Below are positions 42,366-52,133 of a stretch of DNA of 64,000 bases, one piece after another. This DNA comes from Comamonadaceae bacterium (GTDB lineage Bacteria; Pseudomonadota; Gammaproteobacteria; Burkholderiales; Burkholderiaceae_C). Both the position numbers and the translations under genes were made by a program. Where the stretch lies: contig CANFXC010000001.1 in the NCBI GenBank assembly GCA_947450765.1, positions 1 to 64,000 on the forward strand, read 5' to 3'. How positions within the stretch are numbered: position 1 is the stretch's first letter; each line of letters opens with the position of its first letter. The notes under the pieces were generated by a model. That model ran no database searches. It was not told where the DNA came from and saw nothing but the letters and a program-made list of their open reading frames with translations.

Positions 42366-42766
42366 TTTTATGGATTCAATTACGGACTAATTTAACTCGG
42401 TGATTATAAAGTTAGCTCAGCCAGCTAATTTCAACAGATCACCCCGAGGCAGGAATTCAATGATATTTATCGGCGTTTCCGCTGGGGAAAACAAATTTCA
42501 CAGGCCATTGCACAACGCATTTCCGAACGTGAATACAGCCCTGTGACCACCGGTCGCCCCAGAGCCGACACCTCGTTCGGTGAATCATCAGCGCTATTTG
42601 GCTTGGCTCTCGCCCCAATGCATGCCCTGTCGACAACGCAAAAAAGCGCGGAAACTTGCCTAAAACTCGCTGGTAATTGTAGACACAAGCCTTCAGCTGA
42701 GCTCCTATTTTTCCGGCAATGACCATTGAAACCGTCCTGTGTGAGCAGGTGCTGCGCGCGGCAAGC

Positions 42767-43690
42767 TCAAGCCTTGCCGGACGACCCGCGTGGATCTTGC
42801 AACATGCGGCGCATGTCTTCGACAGAAACCGCACTCAACGCCGACATTTTGACTTTAGGTCGCGCTTTCAAAGCGTGACCGTAAATCACCTCAAAGGTCA
42901 GCGACAGGCGTCCATCCGGTCCGCGCGGTAAACGCTCACTGATCAATTGCTCTAGTTTTGCCTTCCACTGCCGTCCGCGCAAGGCACCGAAACGCTGGGG
43001 ATGAAAATTGCGCCCCAGCTCGGTCAGCTCTTGCAACAGGCGAGCCGGTGTTTCATAGGTCAGCGTGATGCGCTCCATGTCCATCACGGGTTCGGCAAAG
43101 CCGGTCTGCACCAGCATGTCCCCCCAGTCGTGCATGTCGGTCAGCTGATGGCCGGCTGGCGGCCAGCCCAAGGCCTCATATAAATCGCGGACTTCACGCG
43201 CCGTATCGGGGCCGAGACTGGAAAACATGACAAAGCCGTCGACCGCCAACAAACGGTGCCACATCCCCAACAACGCTTGCGGATCAGCCGCTTCATGCAG
43301 CGCCATGTTGGCCCAAAGCATGTCGACACTGCCTGGCACAGGGGGGGCAAAGTGCGTGACCGATCCACCACCAAACCATCGCCGTCCCATTTTTTTCCAC
43401 CAAGGTGGTACCAGCGCTTCACGGGCCAATGCCTTTCGCCGTTCTGAGGATTCAATGACGAAGCTTTGGGATCCGGCATATTGCTTCAGGAGCGCTGCAT
43501 GCACTTGCAGACCACCGCGAACGGCGCCCCAATGCGCCCAGACGGCAGGCTGCAGCTTGATCCACTGCAGACGGTCTAGCATGCGTTGCGCCACCTCAGC
43601 GTGCAGCCACGGCGTGACCCCGGGCGCCATGCGGTGCCAGCGCTCAACGGCGATGGGGTCTAGCGTTGGAGGACGTTCGTTCGGGCTCAT
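42767..43690 (-). CDS. SAM-dependent methyltransferase (BioC-like)
   Basis: VDMLWANMALHEAADPQALLGMWHRLLAVDGFVMFSSLGPDT. Confidence 0.8.
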   Translation of the reverse strand: MSPNERPPTLDPIAVERWHRMAPGVTPWLHAEVAQRMLDRLQWIKLQPAVWAHWGAVRGGLQVHAALLKQYAGSQSFVIESSERRKALAREALVPPWWKKMGRRWFGGGSVTHFAPPVPGSVDMLWANMALHEAADPQALLGMWHRLLAVDGFVMFSSLGPDTAREVRDLYEALGWPPAGHQLTDMHDWGDMLVQTGFAEPVMDMERITLTYETPARLLQELTELGRNFHPQRFGALRGRQWKAKLEQLISERLPRGPDGRLSLTFEVIYGHALKARPKVKMSALSAVSVEDMRRMLQDPRGSSGKA

Positions 43691-43758
43691 AGGGACGTTG
43701 AAGGTGAAGACAATGAAGAGTTGATGCTCTTTTAGCAAGTGACGAGTATATTGACCCG

Positions 43759-44493
43759 ATGAATTTCAGCACCCTGCACGGTCTGCTCACGAACCACATC
43801 CCAAGCCAGTGCGCGGTTTGCCGTCGCTGGCCGAGTGCCCCGGTATGTCAAGCCTGTATGGTGCGTTTCGGCCAGCCAGTCAGACGCTGCCGCACATGCG
43901 CGCTCGAGTTGCCTGCGGAGCACCCGCGCACGCAATGCAACAGATGCGCACATGAACCTTTTGGACTCGACGCCTGCTTTGCCGCGCTGCCCTACGCCTT
44001 TCCATGGTCAGAGCTGGTGTCACGCTACAAGTTTGACAGTCAGACCGGCTGGGCCACTTTCATGGCCAGCACGCTCGTGGGTCAGACGGCCATGCGAGAT
44101 TTTCTAGGTCAGTTAACGCCCGAAGATTGGCTGCTACCGCTGCCACTGTCAACCGAACGGCTGGCTTGGCGCGGCTTCAACCAGGCCTGGGAACTGACCC
44201 GTGCACTACAGCGCCAAAGCACTTGCCGCGCCACCGCAGACGCATCACTGCTGCTGCGCATTCGCCACACTCGGCCGCAAAGCGAGCTCAAGCGCAGCGC
44301 TCGACTAGACAACTTAAAAGGCGCCTTTGCGGTAGAGCCGCTGCGCGCCGCCGAGGTCAAAGGCCGGCGCGTGGTGCTGGTCGACGATGTGATGACCAGC
44401 GGCGCCTCGCTGCTGACCGCGGCGAGCGTTCTCCGCCAAGCCGGCGCCAGTCAGGTCAGCGCTGTGGTGCTGACGCGCACAGCCCCGACATAA
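43759..44493 (+). CDS. ComF family phosphoribosyltransferase
   Basis: Zn-cysteine N-terminus; VVLVDDVMTSGASLLTAASVLRQAGA. Confidence 0.92.
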   Translation: MNFSTLHGLLTNHIPSQCAVCRRWPSAPVCQACMVRFGQPVRRCRTCALELPAEHPRTQCNRCAHEPFGLDACFAALPYAFPWSELVSRYKFDSQTGWATFMASTLVGQTAMRDFLGQLTPEDWLLPLPLSTERLAWRGFNQAWELTRALQRQSTCRATADASLLLRIRHTRPQSELKRSARLDNLKGAFAVEPLRAAEVKGRRVVLVDDVMTSGASLLTAASVLRQAGASQVSAVVLTRTAPT

Positions 44494-44996
44494 TGGCGCG
44501 CATGTTTCATATTGTTCTGGTCGCCCCCGAAATTCCACCCAACACGGGCAACGTCATCCGCCTCGCGGCCAACACCGGCTGCACGCTGCATTTAGTCGAG
44601 CCGCTGGGTTTCTCGATGGAGGACAAGCACATGCGCCGCGCCGGACTGGACTACCACGAGTACACCCGCGTCCTGATCCACGCCAACTGGCAGGCGCTAT
44701 TAGACAGCGAAAAACCGCGGCCCGAGCGCATGTTTGCCATGACCACGCGCGGCAGCGGCAGTGTCTACGACGCGCATTTTGAAGCCGGTGACTGGTTGGT
44801 TTTTGGCTCAGAAACCCAAGGGCTTCAGCCCGCGTTACGCGACACCTTCGCACCAACGCAACGACTGCGCCTGCCGATGCTAGCCGGTCAACGCAGCCTG
44901 AACTTGTCCAATGCCGTGGCCGTGACGGTGTTTGAAGCTTGGCGACAAAACGGCTTTGCCACAACCATCAGCGACACGCCAGTGGCGCCAGTCTAA
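44493..44996 (+). CDS. trmL: tRNA (cytidine(34)-2'-O)-methyltransferase TrmL
   Basis: FHIVLVAPEIPPNTGNVIRLAANTGCTLHLVEPLGF SPOUT motif; true start overlaps the comF stop. Confidence 0.93.
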   Translation: MARMFHIVLVAPEIPPNTGNVIRLAANTGCTLHLVEPLGFSMEDKHMRRAGLDYHEYTRVLIHANWQALLDSEKPRPERMFAMTTRGSGSVYDAHFEAGDWLVFGSETQGLQPALRDTFAPTQRLRLPMLAGQRSLNLSNAVAVTVFEAWRQNGFATTISDTPVAPV

Positions 44997-45012
44997 GCGC
45001 CCACAAACATCC

Positions 45013-46176
45013 TCAAGCCAACGCGCGCATCACCTCATAGAGGGCATGCTGCCCCTCAAAGCCGATGCCCGGTCGATCCGAAAGCTTGATCATGCCGTCA
45101 GCGACCCGTGAGTCATCGTTGAAGCCGGCAAAGATGCCAAACACATCCGGGTAGGCTTCGCATCCGCCCAAGCCAAAACCAGCGACTACCGCCAGCGTCA
45201 TGAGGTTGCCGCCGTGCGGAAAAATAGACCTCCGTTGCCATCCTTGCGCTTCAAGCATCTCCAGCGTGCGAGAGAACTGAACAATGCCGTAGGACTGCGG
45301 AATGTCCATTTGCAAAATATCGCGATCAGGCCGCAGGCGTCCAAAGCGCACCAGATTAGAGATGTCCTGCGTCGAGAAAAGATTTTCACCTGTCGCCATC
45401 GGCGGCGCATAAGTTTCCGTCAGCTCCGCCAGTAAGGCAAAGTCCAGTGGATCGGTCGGCTCTTCAAGCCAACGCAGTGCATAGGGCGCCAGTGCGTTCG
45501 CATAGGTCATGGCACGGCTTCTGTCAAAAGTGGCATTGGCGTCAACGGCCAGATGTTGGCCGCCCCCCACCAGACGCAGAGCCGCCTCCAGACGCGTCAG
45601 GTCATCCGTCAGACTGGCGCCACCGACCTTGATCTTCATGGTCGTATAACCTTCAGCCAAGCGCGCACGAATTTCGTCCTCCAGCTGAAAAATGCCTTTG
45701 CCAGGCGCATACCAGCCGCCACCGACGTAGCAAGCCACCTTCTTAGCCAACAGTCCTTGACTGAAGCGTTCAGCCAGCACCACATGCAAGGGCTTGTCGT
45801 CAATCTTGGCAACAGCATCCCAGACCGCCACCTCAATGGTGCCAACGGCAACGGAGCGCTCGGTGTGACCACCCGGTTTTTCGCGCTGCATCATGCAGGC
45901 GAGAAACTTCTCGGGTGCAAAGTTACTGCCGTTGGCATCCAGCAAAGTCTCAGGCGCGGCATTCATGATGCGCGAAATCAGCCGGTCGCGCATCTGTGCA
46001 CCGCAGGCGTAACGGCCGGTGGAGTTAAAGGCATAACCCACCACCGGCTTGCCGCCCCTCATTACATCCGTCACCACCGCGACGACGGACGTCGTCATTT
46101 CGCTGAAGTCGAAGGCCGAATTACGCAGGCTTGAGCGAAGCGGTATGGCGACTTCCCTGATGGCCGCTATTTTCAA
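45013..46176 (-). CDS. Mandelate racemase/muconate lactonizing enzyme family protein
   Basis: TMKIKVGG, LAVDANATFDR, WLEEPTDPLD metal/catalytic motifs. Confidence 0.9.
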   Translation of the reverse strand: MKIAAIREVAIPLRSSLRNSAFDFSEMTTSVVAVVTDVMRGGKPVVGYAFNSTGRYACGAQMRDRLISRIMNAAPETLLDANGSNFAPEKFLACMMQREKPGGHTERSVAVGTIEVAVWDAVAKIDDKPLHVVLAERFSQGLLAKKVACYVGGGWYAPGKGIFQLEDEIRARLAEGYTTMKIKVGGASLTDDLTRLEAALRLVGGGQHLAVDANATFDRSRAMTYANALAPYALRWLEEPTDPLDFALLAELTETYAPPMATGENLFSTQDISNLVRFGRLRPDRDILQMDIPQSYGIVQFSRTLEMLEAQGWQRRSIFPHGGNLMTLAVVAGFGLGGCEAYPDVFGIFAGFNDDSRVADGMIKLSDRPGIGFEGQHALYEVMRALA

Positions 46177-46189
46177 GATTTATCTCTCC

Positions 46190-47161
46190 TTACTCTGCTT
46201 TGGCGCCAGTCATCTTGACAACCTGGCTCCAACGCTTGACCTCGGACGCAATGTAGGCGGCAGTTTCCTGCTGTGTACCGCCGACCGGAATCAGGCCGCC
46301 TTTGTCGAGCTTTTCTTTGAACTCTGGCATCAACAAAATTTGATTGACCGCATGATTCATCTTTTGAACAATAGCTGCGGGTGTTCCTGCAGGCGCAAAG
46401 ATAGTGGTCCAGGTGTAATCATTGATATCGGGGTAGCCCAGTTCGGCAAAGGTCGGCACATCTGGCAAGCTTGGCAGTCGCTTGTCGCTCGAGATTCCGA
46501 GGATCTTCACACGCCCTTGCCTGTGAAACTGCAGCACTCCAAACGCCGCAGTACAAGCCACCGGTGTGTCGCCGGCAACCACAGCGAGTGACGCCGGACC
46601 CGCGCCCTTATAGGGGATGTGAACGATGTCTGACTTCCAGTTCACCCGGAAAATATTTTCACAAGTCAGGTGTGGCGTAGTACCACTGCCAGGTGATGAG
46701 AAAGACAGTTTTCCGGTCTTTGCCAACTCCTTCAGTTCAGCGAAATTTTTCACCGGAACCTTATCGTTCACTGAGATGACGTTGGGTTGCGTCGACACCA
46801 CAACCACGGGAATAAAGTCCTTGATCGGGTCGTAGCCGGCCTTACCAGCGTACATGCTCGGGTTGACCGCAAAGGCGGACGAAGAAGCCAAAAAAGTGTA
46901 GCCATCCGGCTCAGCGCGTGCCGCCAACTGCGTTCCCACGTTGCCGCCCGCGCCGGCTTTGTTGTCAATGTAGACCGTCTGCTTCATCAGTTCACTCAGC
47001 TTTTCCGAGATGATCCGGATGCTGCTGTCGGTCGGTCCGCCCGGCGGAAATGAAATGATTACCTTGATAGGTTTGACGGGGTAGTCGCCCGGTGCGGCAT
47101 GGGCAGCACCCAAGCCGCAGGCCAGTACCAAAAGGGGAATGAGTTTTTGCGTGATAGTCAT
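46190..47161 (-). CDS. Bug/TctC family substrate-binding protein
   Basis: YPVKPIKVIISFPPGGPTDSSIRII...VDNKAGAGG-like region. Confidence 0.92.
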   Translation of the reverse strand: MTITQKLIPLLVLACGLGAAHAAPGDYPVKPIKVIISFPPGGPTDSSIRIISEKLSELMKQTVYIDNKAGAGGNVGTQLAARAEPDGYTFLASSSAFAVNPSMYAGKAGYDPIKDFIPVVVVSTQPNVISVNDKVPVKNFAELKELAKTGKLSFSSPGSGTTPHLTCENIFRVNWKSDIVHIPYKGAGPASLAVVAGDTPVACTAAFGVLQFHRQGRVKILGISSDKRLPSLPDVPTFAELGYPDINDYTWTTIFAPAGTPAAIVQKMNHAVNQILLMPEFKEKLDKGGLIPVGGTQQETAAYIASEVKRWSQVVKMTGAKAE

Positions 47162-47245
47162 CGTGTCTCCTTTAGTTATTGAATGCAGCAGATCGGCGAC
47201 GATCCGCTCTTGACTCTCTTTATGCAAAGCATCCAAGCTGGTGCG

Positions 47246-48013
47246 TCAAAGACTGCGCCCGCCGTCAATGACAAAGCGGGCACCAGTCGCAAAACGCAAG
47301 GTGGTCGCGCAGGCCTCGATGGCTGACGCAATGTCTTCGACCTGACCGACGCGTCCGAGCGGAATGGTGGCGGCGGCCTTCGCATTGAAATCAGCGCCAC
47401 GGCCCGGCACAAAGCCCGAGTCAACTACGCCCGGCGACACCGCCAATACCCGCACCTCAGGGGCTAGGGATTTGGCCAACGACTTGGTCAGCACATCCAA
47501 GCCGGCTTTGGCCGCAACATAAGCTAGATTGCTACCGGTGCCCGTGAAGGCGGCAATGGAGGACACGTTGACGATCAGACCGTCGCCACTGGCTTTGAGC
47601 AAAGGCGAAAAACTGCGGATGGTTGAGTACACGCCGCGCAGCGTGGTCACCATGATGCTGTCGAACAATTCGTCGTTCAGCACCTCCATGTCTTTCGGCG
47701 CAATGGATTGAGTGAAACCCGCGCTGTTGATCAGGATGTCGCAGCGTCCAGCGCGCGTTTTGACCTGCTCAGCCGCCACCATCAGAGAAGCTGAATCAGT
47801 GATTGATGCGGTCAGGGCGTAATGCTTGGCTGTGGCCGCATTCGGCAGGGTGTCAAGCCGTAACTGCACCGCTTCCTGCCCCTGGCGGTCCAGCGAAACA
47901 ATGCGTGCGCCCAACGCGGCCAGCCGCAGGGCCGTGGCAAAACCAATCGCCCCTTTGCCGCCGGTGATGACCACGACCTTTCCGTCAAGTCGAGATTGAG
48001 GTTGAAAACTCAT
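47246..48013 (-). CDS. Short-chain dehydrogenase/reductase
   Basis: VVVITGGKGAIGFATALRLAALGA, NVSSIAAFTGTGSNLAYVAAKAG. Confidence 0.9.
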   Translation of the reverse strand: MSFQPQSRLDGKVVVITGGKGAIGFATALRLAALGARIVSLDRQGQEAVQLRLDTLPNAATAKHYALTASITDSASLMVAAEQVKTRAGRCDILINSAGFTQSIAPKDMEVLNDELFDSIMVTTLRGVYSTIRSFSPLLKASGDGLIVNVSSIAAFTGTGSNLAYVAAKAGLDVLTKSLAKSLAPEVRVLAVSPGVVDSGFVPGRGADFNAKAAATIPLGRVGQVEDIASAIEACATTLRFATGARFVIDGGRSL

Positions 48014-48038
48014 GATTACCTCTTTTGTTTTTGTTTTG

Positions 48039-48896
48039 TTATGCCGGCGTGTTGTCCAACACGTAGCGCGCCATTTCCGCGCGGGTGCAGATCCAGACAT
48101 CCGGTGCCGCTTTGACCAGCCCCATGATCTCGTCATAGACCCAAGCGCCAGCGGGACGACCCAGCACATGCGTGTGCGCCGTGACATCGAGCATCAGCGG
48201 CACGCTCTCGTGTTCGCGCATGGCGGCAAAGGTGTCCTTGAACGCTTCCAGCATGTGGCGTGGTCCGTGTCCGTAGCGAATACAGGTCGGCAGATCATTG
48301 ACATCCATGGTCAGAGGGATCCCCACAATGCGCTGGCCGTCGAACTCCATCACATAAGGCCGGTCGTCATCATTCACGTCACCGTGGTGTGTGTAACCGG
48401 CTTCGGCCAGCAGGCGTGAAGTGATCTGACTGCCCGTGCCGCGCGGGCTGATCCAGCCGGTCGGTGTGACGCCAGCCGTACGTACCAGCAGGTCGTGGTT
48501 GCGCTGGAGATTGGCACGCTCGGCGGCTTCATCAAAGTAGACTGGAATCACATCCATGCCCCACGAATGGTTGATGATCTCGTGGCCCAGATCAGCCAAG
48601 CGCCGCACAGTATCCGGGTCACGCTCGCAAAGCACACCGTTGACCATGATGCTGGTTTTGATCTGATGTTTTTCGGCAATGTTCAAGAGCCGATGTATGC
48701 CGCGCACCATCCCGAAGCTGGCCCACGAATGGGCGTTGGTGTCAAAAAATCCCGGCTTCAACACGTTACCCATAGGACCAATTCCCGGCGCCTGACCATC
48801 AGACCAAGCCTCGTAAGCAATGTTAAAAATCACGGCGACGCGCTTGCCGCCCGGCCATCTGAAACTGTCAGGCAAACGTTTGATCTGGTTGAACAT
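48039..48896 (-). CDS. Polysaccharide deacetylase/PuuE-like family protein
   Basis: RVAVIFNIAYEAWSDG, DLGHEIINHSWGMDVIP, GWISPRGTGS. Confidence 0.85.
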   Translation of the reverse strand: MFNQIKRLPDSFRWPGGKRVAVIFNIAYEAWSDGQAPGIGPMGNVLKPGFFDTNAHSWASFGMVRGIHRLLNIAEKHQIKTSIMVNGVLCERDPDTVRRLADLGHEIINHSWGMDVIPVYFDEAAERANLQRNHDLLVRTAGVTPTGWISPRGTGSQITSRLLAEAGYTHHGDVNDDDRPYVMEFDGQRIVGIPLTMDVNDLPTCIRYGHGPRHMLEAFKDTFAAMREHESVPLMLDVTAHTHVLGRPAGAWVYDEIMGLVKAAPDVWICTRAEMARYVLDNTPA

Positions 48897-48957
48897 GGCG
48901 GCGGTGCTTTAAAAGATTAAATAGAGCGACTTGCGGATGGTTTGAGCATTGATAGCT

Positions 48958-50022
48958 TCACTGCGGCTGGATGTTGGCCAGCTTGAACAGCTGGGCCTGA
49001 AAGACCATGTCGTCAACGACGAATTTAGAGAACTCCATCGAGCTTGACCCGACCGTGATCAAGCCCAGGCGATCCAACTGCACCTTCAGGTCGGGTTGTT
49101 GTATGGCCTGCTGAACCACCTGTTGAATTCGATCAACCTTGTCTTGAGGCGTACCCGCTGGGAACCACAAACCGCCCCAGCCATAGACTTTCTCCATGCC
49201 TTGGATCCCCTGCTCCGCGTAAGTCGGAACATCGGGCAAGATCGGTGCGCGCTGTGTCCCGCTGATGGCCAAAGCACGAACTCGCCCATCCTTGATGCCA
49301 GCAGCAGAACCAGCTGTTGAAGCGAATGTCATGTCAATCTGCTTAGCGACCACTTCATTGAAGGCCGGACCTGCGCCCTTGTAGGGCACATGAAGGATTT
49401 TGGTTTGTGCCAGTGAATTGAACAGTTCACCGTTCAAGTGATTCAAGTTGCCGTAACCAGCAGAACTGAAACTCATTTTCTCGGGTTTGGCTTGTGCCAG
49501 CGTGATCAACTCTTTAAGCGATTTTGCCGGCACATCAGGGTTGACCACCAAGACATTGCCGTATGTCCGGTAAATTTGCGTGATTGGAGCGAAGTCCTTG
49601 AGCGGGTCATGTGGCAGCTTTTTGTAAAGCACGCTATTGGCCGCAAACGATCCCGTTGTGATCAACATCGTGTAGCCGTCAGGTGGTGCCTTGGCCACGG
49701 CGTCAATGCCGATGATGCCGTTGGCGCCTGCCCGGTTGTCGTAGACGATGGTGGTGTTGAGTGCTTCAGCCATCTTTTGCCCGAGCTGGCGTCCCACCAC
49801 ATCAATCGGGCCACCGGCCGTGAACGGAATGACCATGCGAATCGGACGTGATGGCCACTTGTCTTTGTCGCCACCTGTGCTTTGTGCAAAGGCAGTACTC
49901 AAGCCCGCCAGCAACAAAGGTGCGGCTAGCGCCACACACCAATAAGTATTTCGTCGCTTCGCTGCCATGCTCACAGACCATCTTTGATCCGCGTTTATAA
50001 AAGCAGGCGGTACGTTCAGCAT
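48958..50022 (-). CDS. Bug/TctC family substrate-binding protein
   Basis: WPSRPIRMVIPFTAGGPIDVVGRQLGQ...YDNRAGANGIIG. Confidence 0.92.
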   Translation of the reverse strand: MLNVPPAFINADQRWSVSMAAKRRNTYWCVALAAPLLLAGLSTAFAQSTGGDKDKWPSRPIRMVIPFTAGGPIDVVGRQLGQKMAEALNTTIVYDNRAGANGIIGIDAVAKAPPDGYTMLITTGSFAANSVLYKKLPHDPLKDFAPITQIYRTYGNVLVVNPDVPAKSLKELITLAQAKPEKMSFSSAGYGNLNHLNGELFNSLAQTKILHVPYKGAGPAFNEVVAKQIDMTFASTAGSAAGIKDGRVRALAISGTQRAPILPDVPTYAEQGIQGMEKVYGWGGLWFPAGTPQDKVDRIQQVVQQAIQQPDLKVQLDRLGLITVGSSSMEFSKFVVDDMVFQAQLFKLANIQPQ

Positions 50023-50049
50023 GTGTGGCTCCAGTGAGTGGGCTAGAAC

Positions 50050-50070
50050 GCCCCTGCGCCAGGCAGGGGC
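50050..50070. terminator. Intergenic stem-loop
   Basis: gcccctgc-gccag-gcaggggc, 8-bp perfect stem; no clear T tract. Confidence 0.4.
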
Positions 50071-50081
50071 AAGACTTATCC

Positions 50082-50969
50082 TTAGCGTGGTGCGCGCTTT
50101 TTCAGTCCGAGAATTTCTCTAGCCTGCGCCGGCGTTGCAATCTGCGCATCCATCTCGGTCAACAGACCCACGGCCTTTTTCACCAACGCCGCGTTGTCCG
50201 GTGCCAAAACGCCCTTGCGGATGTAAATGTTGTCTTCCAAGCCGACACGCACATGACCGCCCATCAACCAAGCCTGCATCAACATCGGGAACTCCCAACG
50301 GCCCGTACCAAAGGCGGCCCAGTTGGAACCGGCTGGCAAGATCGAGCGCAAATAAGCCAAGGTGGCCGGTGTCGCATTGGCGCCATATTTAACGCCCAGC
50401 ACGATCTGAAACAGCGAAGGCGAAGGCAGAGTGCCGTCAGCAATCAGGTCGGTCGCCAAGTGAATGTCACCGCTGTCGAAGACTTCGAGCTCAGGCAAGG
50501 TACCGGCCTCTTGCGCCAGGTTTGCCATGATGCGAACGTTGCGAGGTGTATTGATCACCACCGACGAACCCGAAAACATGGTGTTCAGGTCCAAACTGCA
50601 AATCTCCGGACGCAAAGCCACCACATGTTCCATGCGCCGCTCTGGTGTGGTCAGGGTGGTGCCAGGGGCTGCCACTTTCGGGTCGTCTTCGCTGGGGATA
50701 AAGCGTTGCCCAGGGCCGGTTGTCAAGTTGATGATGACGTCGGTGTCGCTGGCGCGAACGCGTTCCACCACCTCGCGGTAATGCTCTAGCTCCATGCTCG
50801 GGCGACCGTCAGGGAAGCGCACATGAATGTGGGCGATGGCTGCGCCAGCTTGCGCTGCGCTGATGCAGGCATTGGCTATTTGTTCCGGCGAGCATGGCAG
50901 GCCGGGGTACTGCTTGATGTTGGTGATGTTGCCGGTAACTGCGCAGCTGATGATGGTCGGGTTACTCAT
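50082..50969 (-). CDS. BKACE (DUF849) beta-keto acid cleavage family protein
   Basis: AAQAGAAIAHIHVRFPDGRPSMELEHYREVVERVRA. Confidence 0.9.
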   Translation of the reverse strand: MSNPTIISCAVTGNITNIKQYPGLPCSPEQIANACISAAQAGAAIAHIHVRFPDGRPSMELEHYREVVERVRASDTDVIINLTTGPGQRFIPSEDDPKVAAPGTTLTTPERRMEHVVALRPEICSLDLNTMFSGSSVVINTPRNVRIMANLAQEAGTLPELEVFDSGDIHLATDLIADGTLPSPSLFQIVLGVKYGANATPATLAYLRSILPAGSNWAAFGTGRWEFPMLMQAWLMGGHVRVGLEDNIYIRKGVLAPDNAALVKKAVGLLTEMDAQIATPAQAREILGLKKRAPR

Positions 50970-51015
50970 GTTATTCCTTGATATGGGTTTGAATCAACGC
51001 TTCAACAGCGCCGAA

Positions 51016-52002
51016 TTATTTGATGGCCAATGGATTGGCGGGTGAACCCACGGCACCAGTGACAGGCAAAGCTGGCGCAACGAACATGAACTCATAAACA
51101 TGGTCTTCGTCGCAATCCTTGGCGAGTTCTTTCAAGAAGAAAATTTCGCCCATGGTCAGCCCGAGTATCGGAATACACAGCCAGTGCCATGGCTGGTTCA
51201 CGCCTGCCGCTTCCGATTGGTTGGGCCGCACCTCGACACCCCAGGTATCCGTGGCGACGGCAGCAACCTGCTTGGCGTGCAGCCAATCCAACGTGTCGAA
51301 AGCCAGACCTGGCGCATCGCCACCGGAGTAAAAATCCCAGTTTCCTTCGGCCATCTTGGCCTCCATCTGTCCGGTGCGAATCAAGAGGTAATCACCCCGC
51401 CCAACTTTGACGCCTTGGGCTTTTTCTACTTCATCCAAGATGGCCGCAGTGATACCAAAACCATCGGGCAGCGTGTCAACTTTGTAATGGCGAGCGATGT
51501 CCAGCAAAACACCACGGCCAACCATTTTTTCGCGCGTTTTTTCAATGCCGCACTTGGCTGCACCAAATGAGCTGACGAGGCGGCAGTCATAGCCGTTCCA
51601 CATGTAGTTGTCGAAAAAGATGTGGCCCAGTCCGTCCCACTGCGTGCCGCACTGCATCGGCATGATGACGATGTCGTCAGCCGAACGAATGCCACGTTTA
51701 TCGAGTACGCCGGAGTACGCATCGGTTCCGGTTCGCAGCATCAGGTGAATTGGGTTGAAGCGACCCACTGGCGGAAACTTGGTCTTGCCGCCTTGGGGGC
51801 CGGTGTTGTCAAAAGCCAAGGCCAAAGACATCACGCGACCCTTTTTAACCAAACTCGCCGCCTTGACGATGTCATCGGGGCTGGTGAAGTTCAGCGTCCC
51901 GATTTCGTCATCCGGGCCCCAACGACCCCAGTTCTTTAACCGTGCGGCAGCGTCATCAACATCTTGGCGGGTCACTGGGGGGAGCTTGCTAACGAGGGTC
52001 AT
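51016..52002 (-). CDS. Cyclase (kynurenine formamidase-like) family protein
   Basis: MPMQCGTQWDGLGHIFFDNYMWNG; start placed at MDMTLVSK. Confidence 0.88.
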   Translation of the reverse strand: MTLVSKLPPVTRQDVDDAAARLKNWGRWGPDDEIGTLNFTSPDDIVKAASLVKKGRVMSLALAFDNTGPQGGKTKFPPVGRFNPIHLMLRTGTDAYSGVLDKRGIRSADDIVIMPMQCGTQWDGLGHIFFDNYMWNGYDCRLVSSFGAAKCGIEKTREKMVGRGVLLDIARHYKVDTLPDGFGITAAILDEVEKAQGVKVGRGDYLLIRTGQMEAKMAEGNWDFYSGGDAPGLAFDTLDWLHAKQVAAVATDTWGVEVRPNQSEAAGVNQPWHWLCIPILGLTMGEIFFLKELAKDCDEDHVYEFMFVAPALPVTGAVGSPANPLAIK

Positions 52003-52067
52003 GTCCATCTTTCTTGAATTAATAACGCATACACATCGGCTGGAATTACTTGCCTTGTTGAACTTTA

Positions 52068-52100
52068 AATCAAACACTTGATTGAATCAATCGTTTGATT
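52068..52100. promoter_or_regulatory. 33-bp dyad, candidate TetR operator
   Basis: AATCAAAC-ac-TTGATT-g-AATCAA-tc-GTTTGATT; 14 of 16 pairs complementary; between divergent cyclase and tetR genes. Confidence 0.8.
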
Positions 52101-52133
52101 AAAATAAATCCCTCGATTTATGATCAAGGCCAC

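Noticed and set aside
44127-44492. N-terminal extension of the TrmL ORF into comF
   Set aside because: Low-complexity Arg/Ala sequence in an alternative frame of comF; TrmL starts at MARMFHIVLVAPEIPPNTGN
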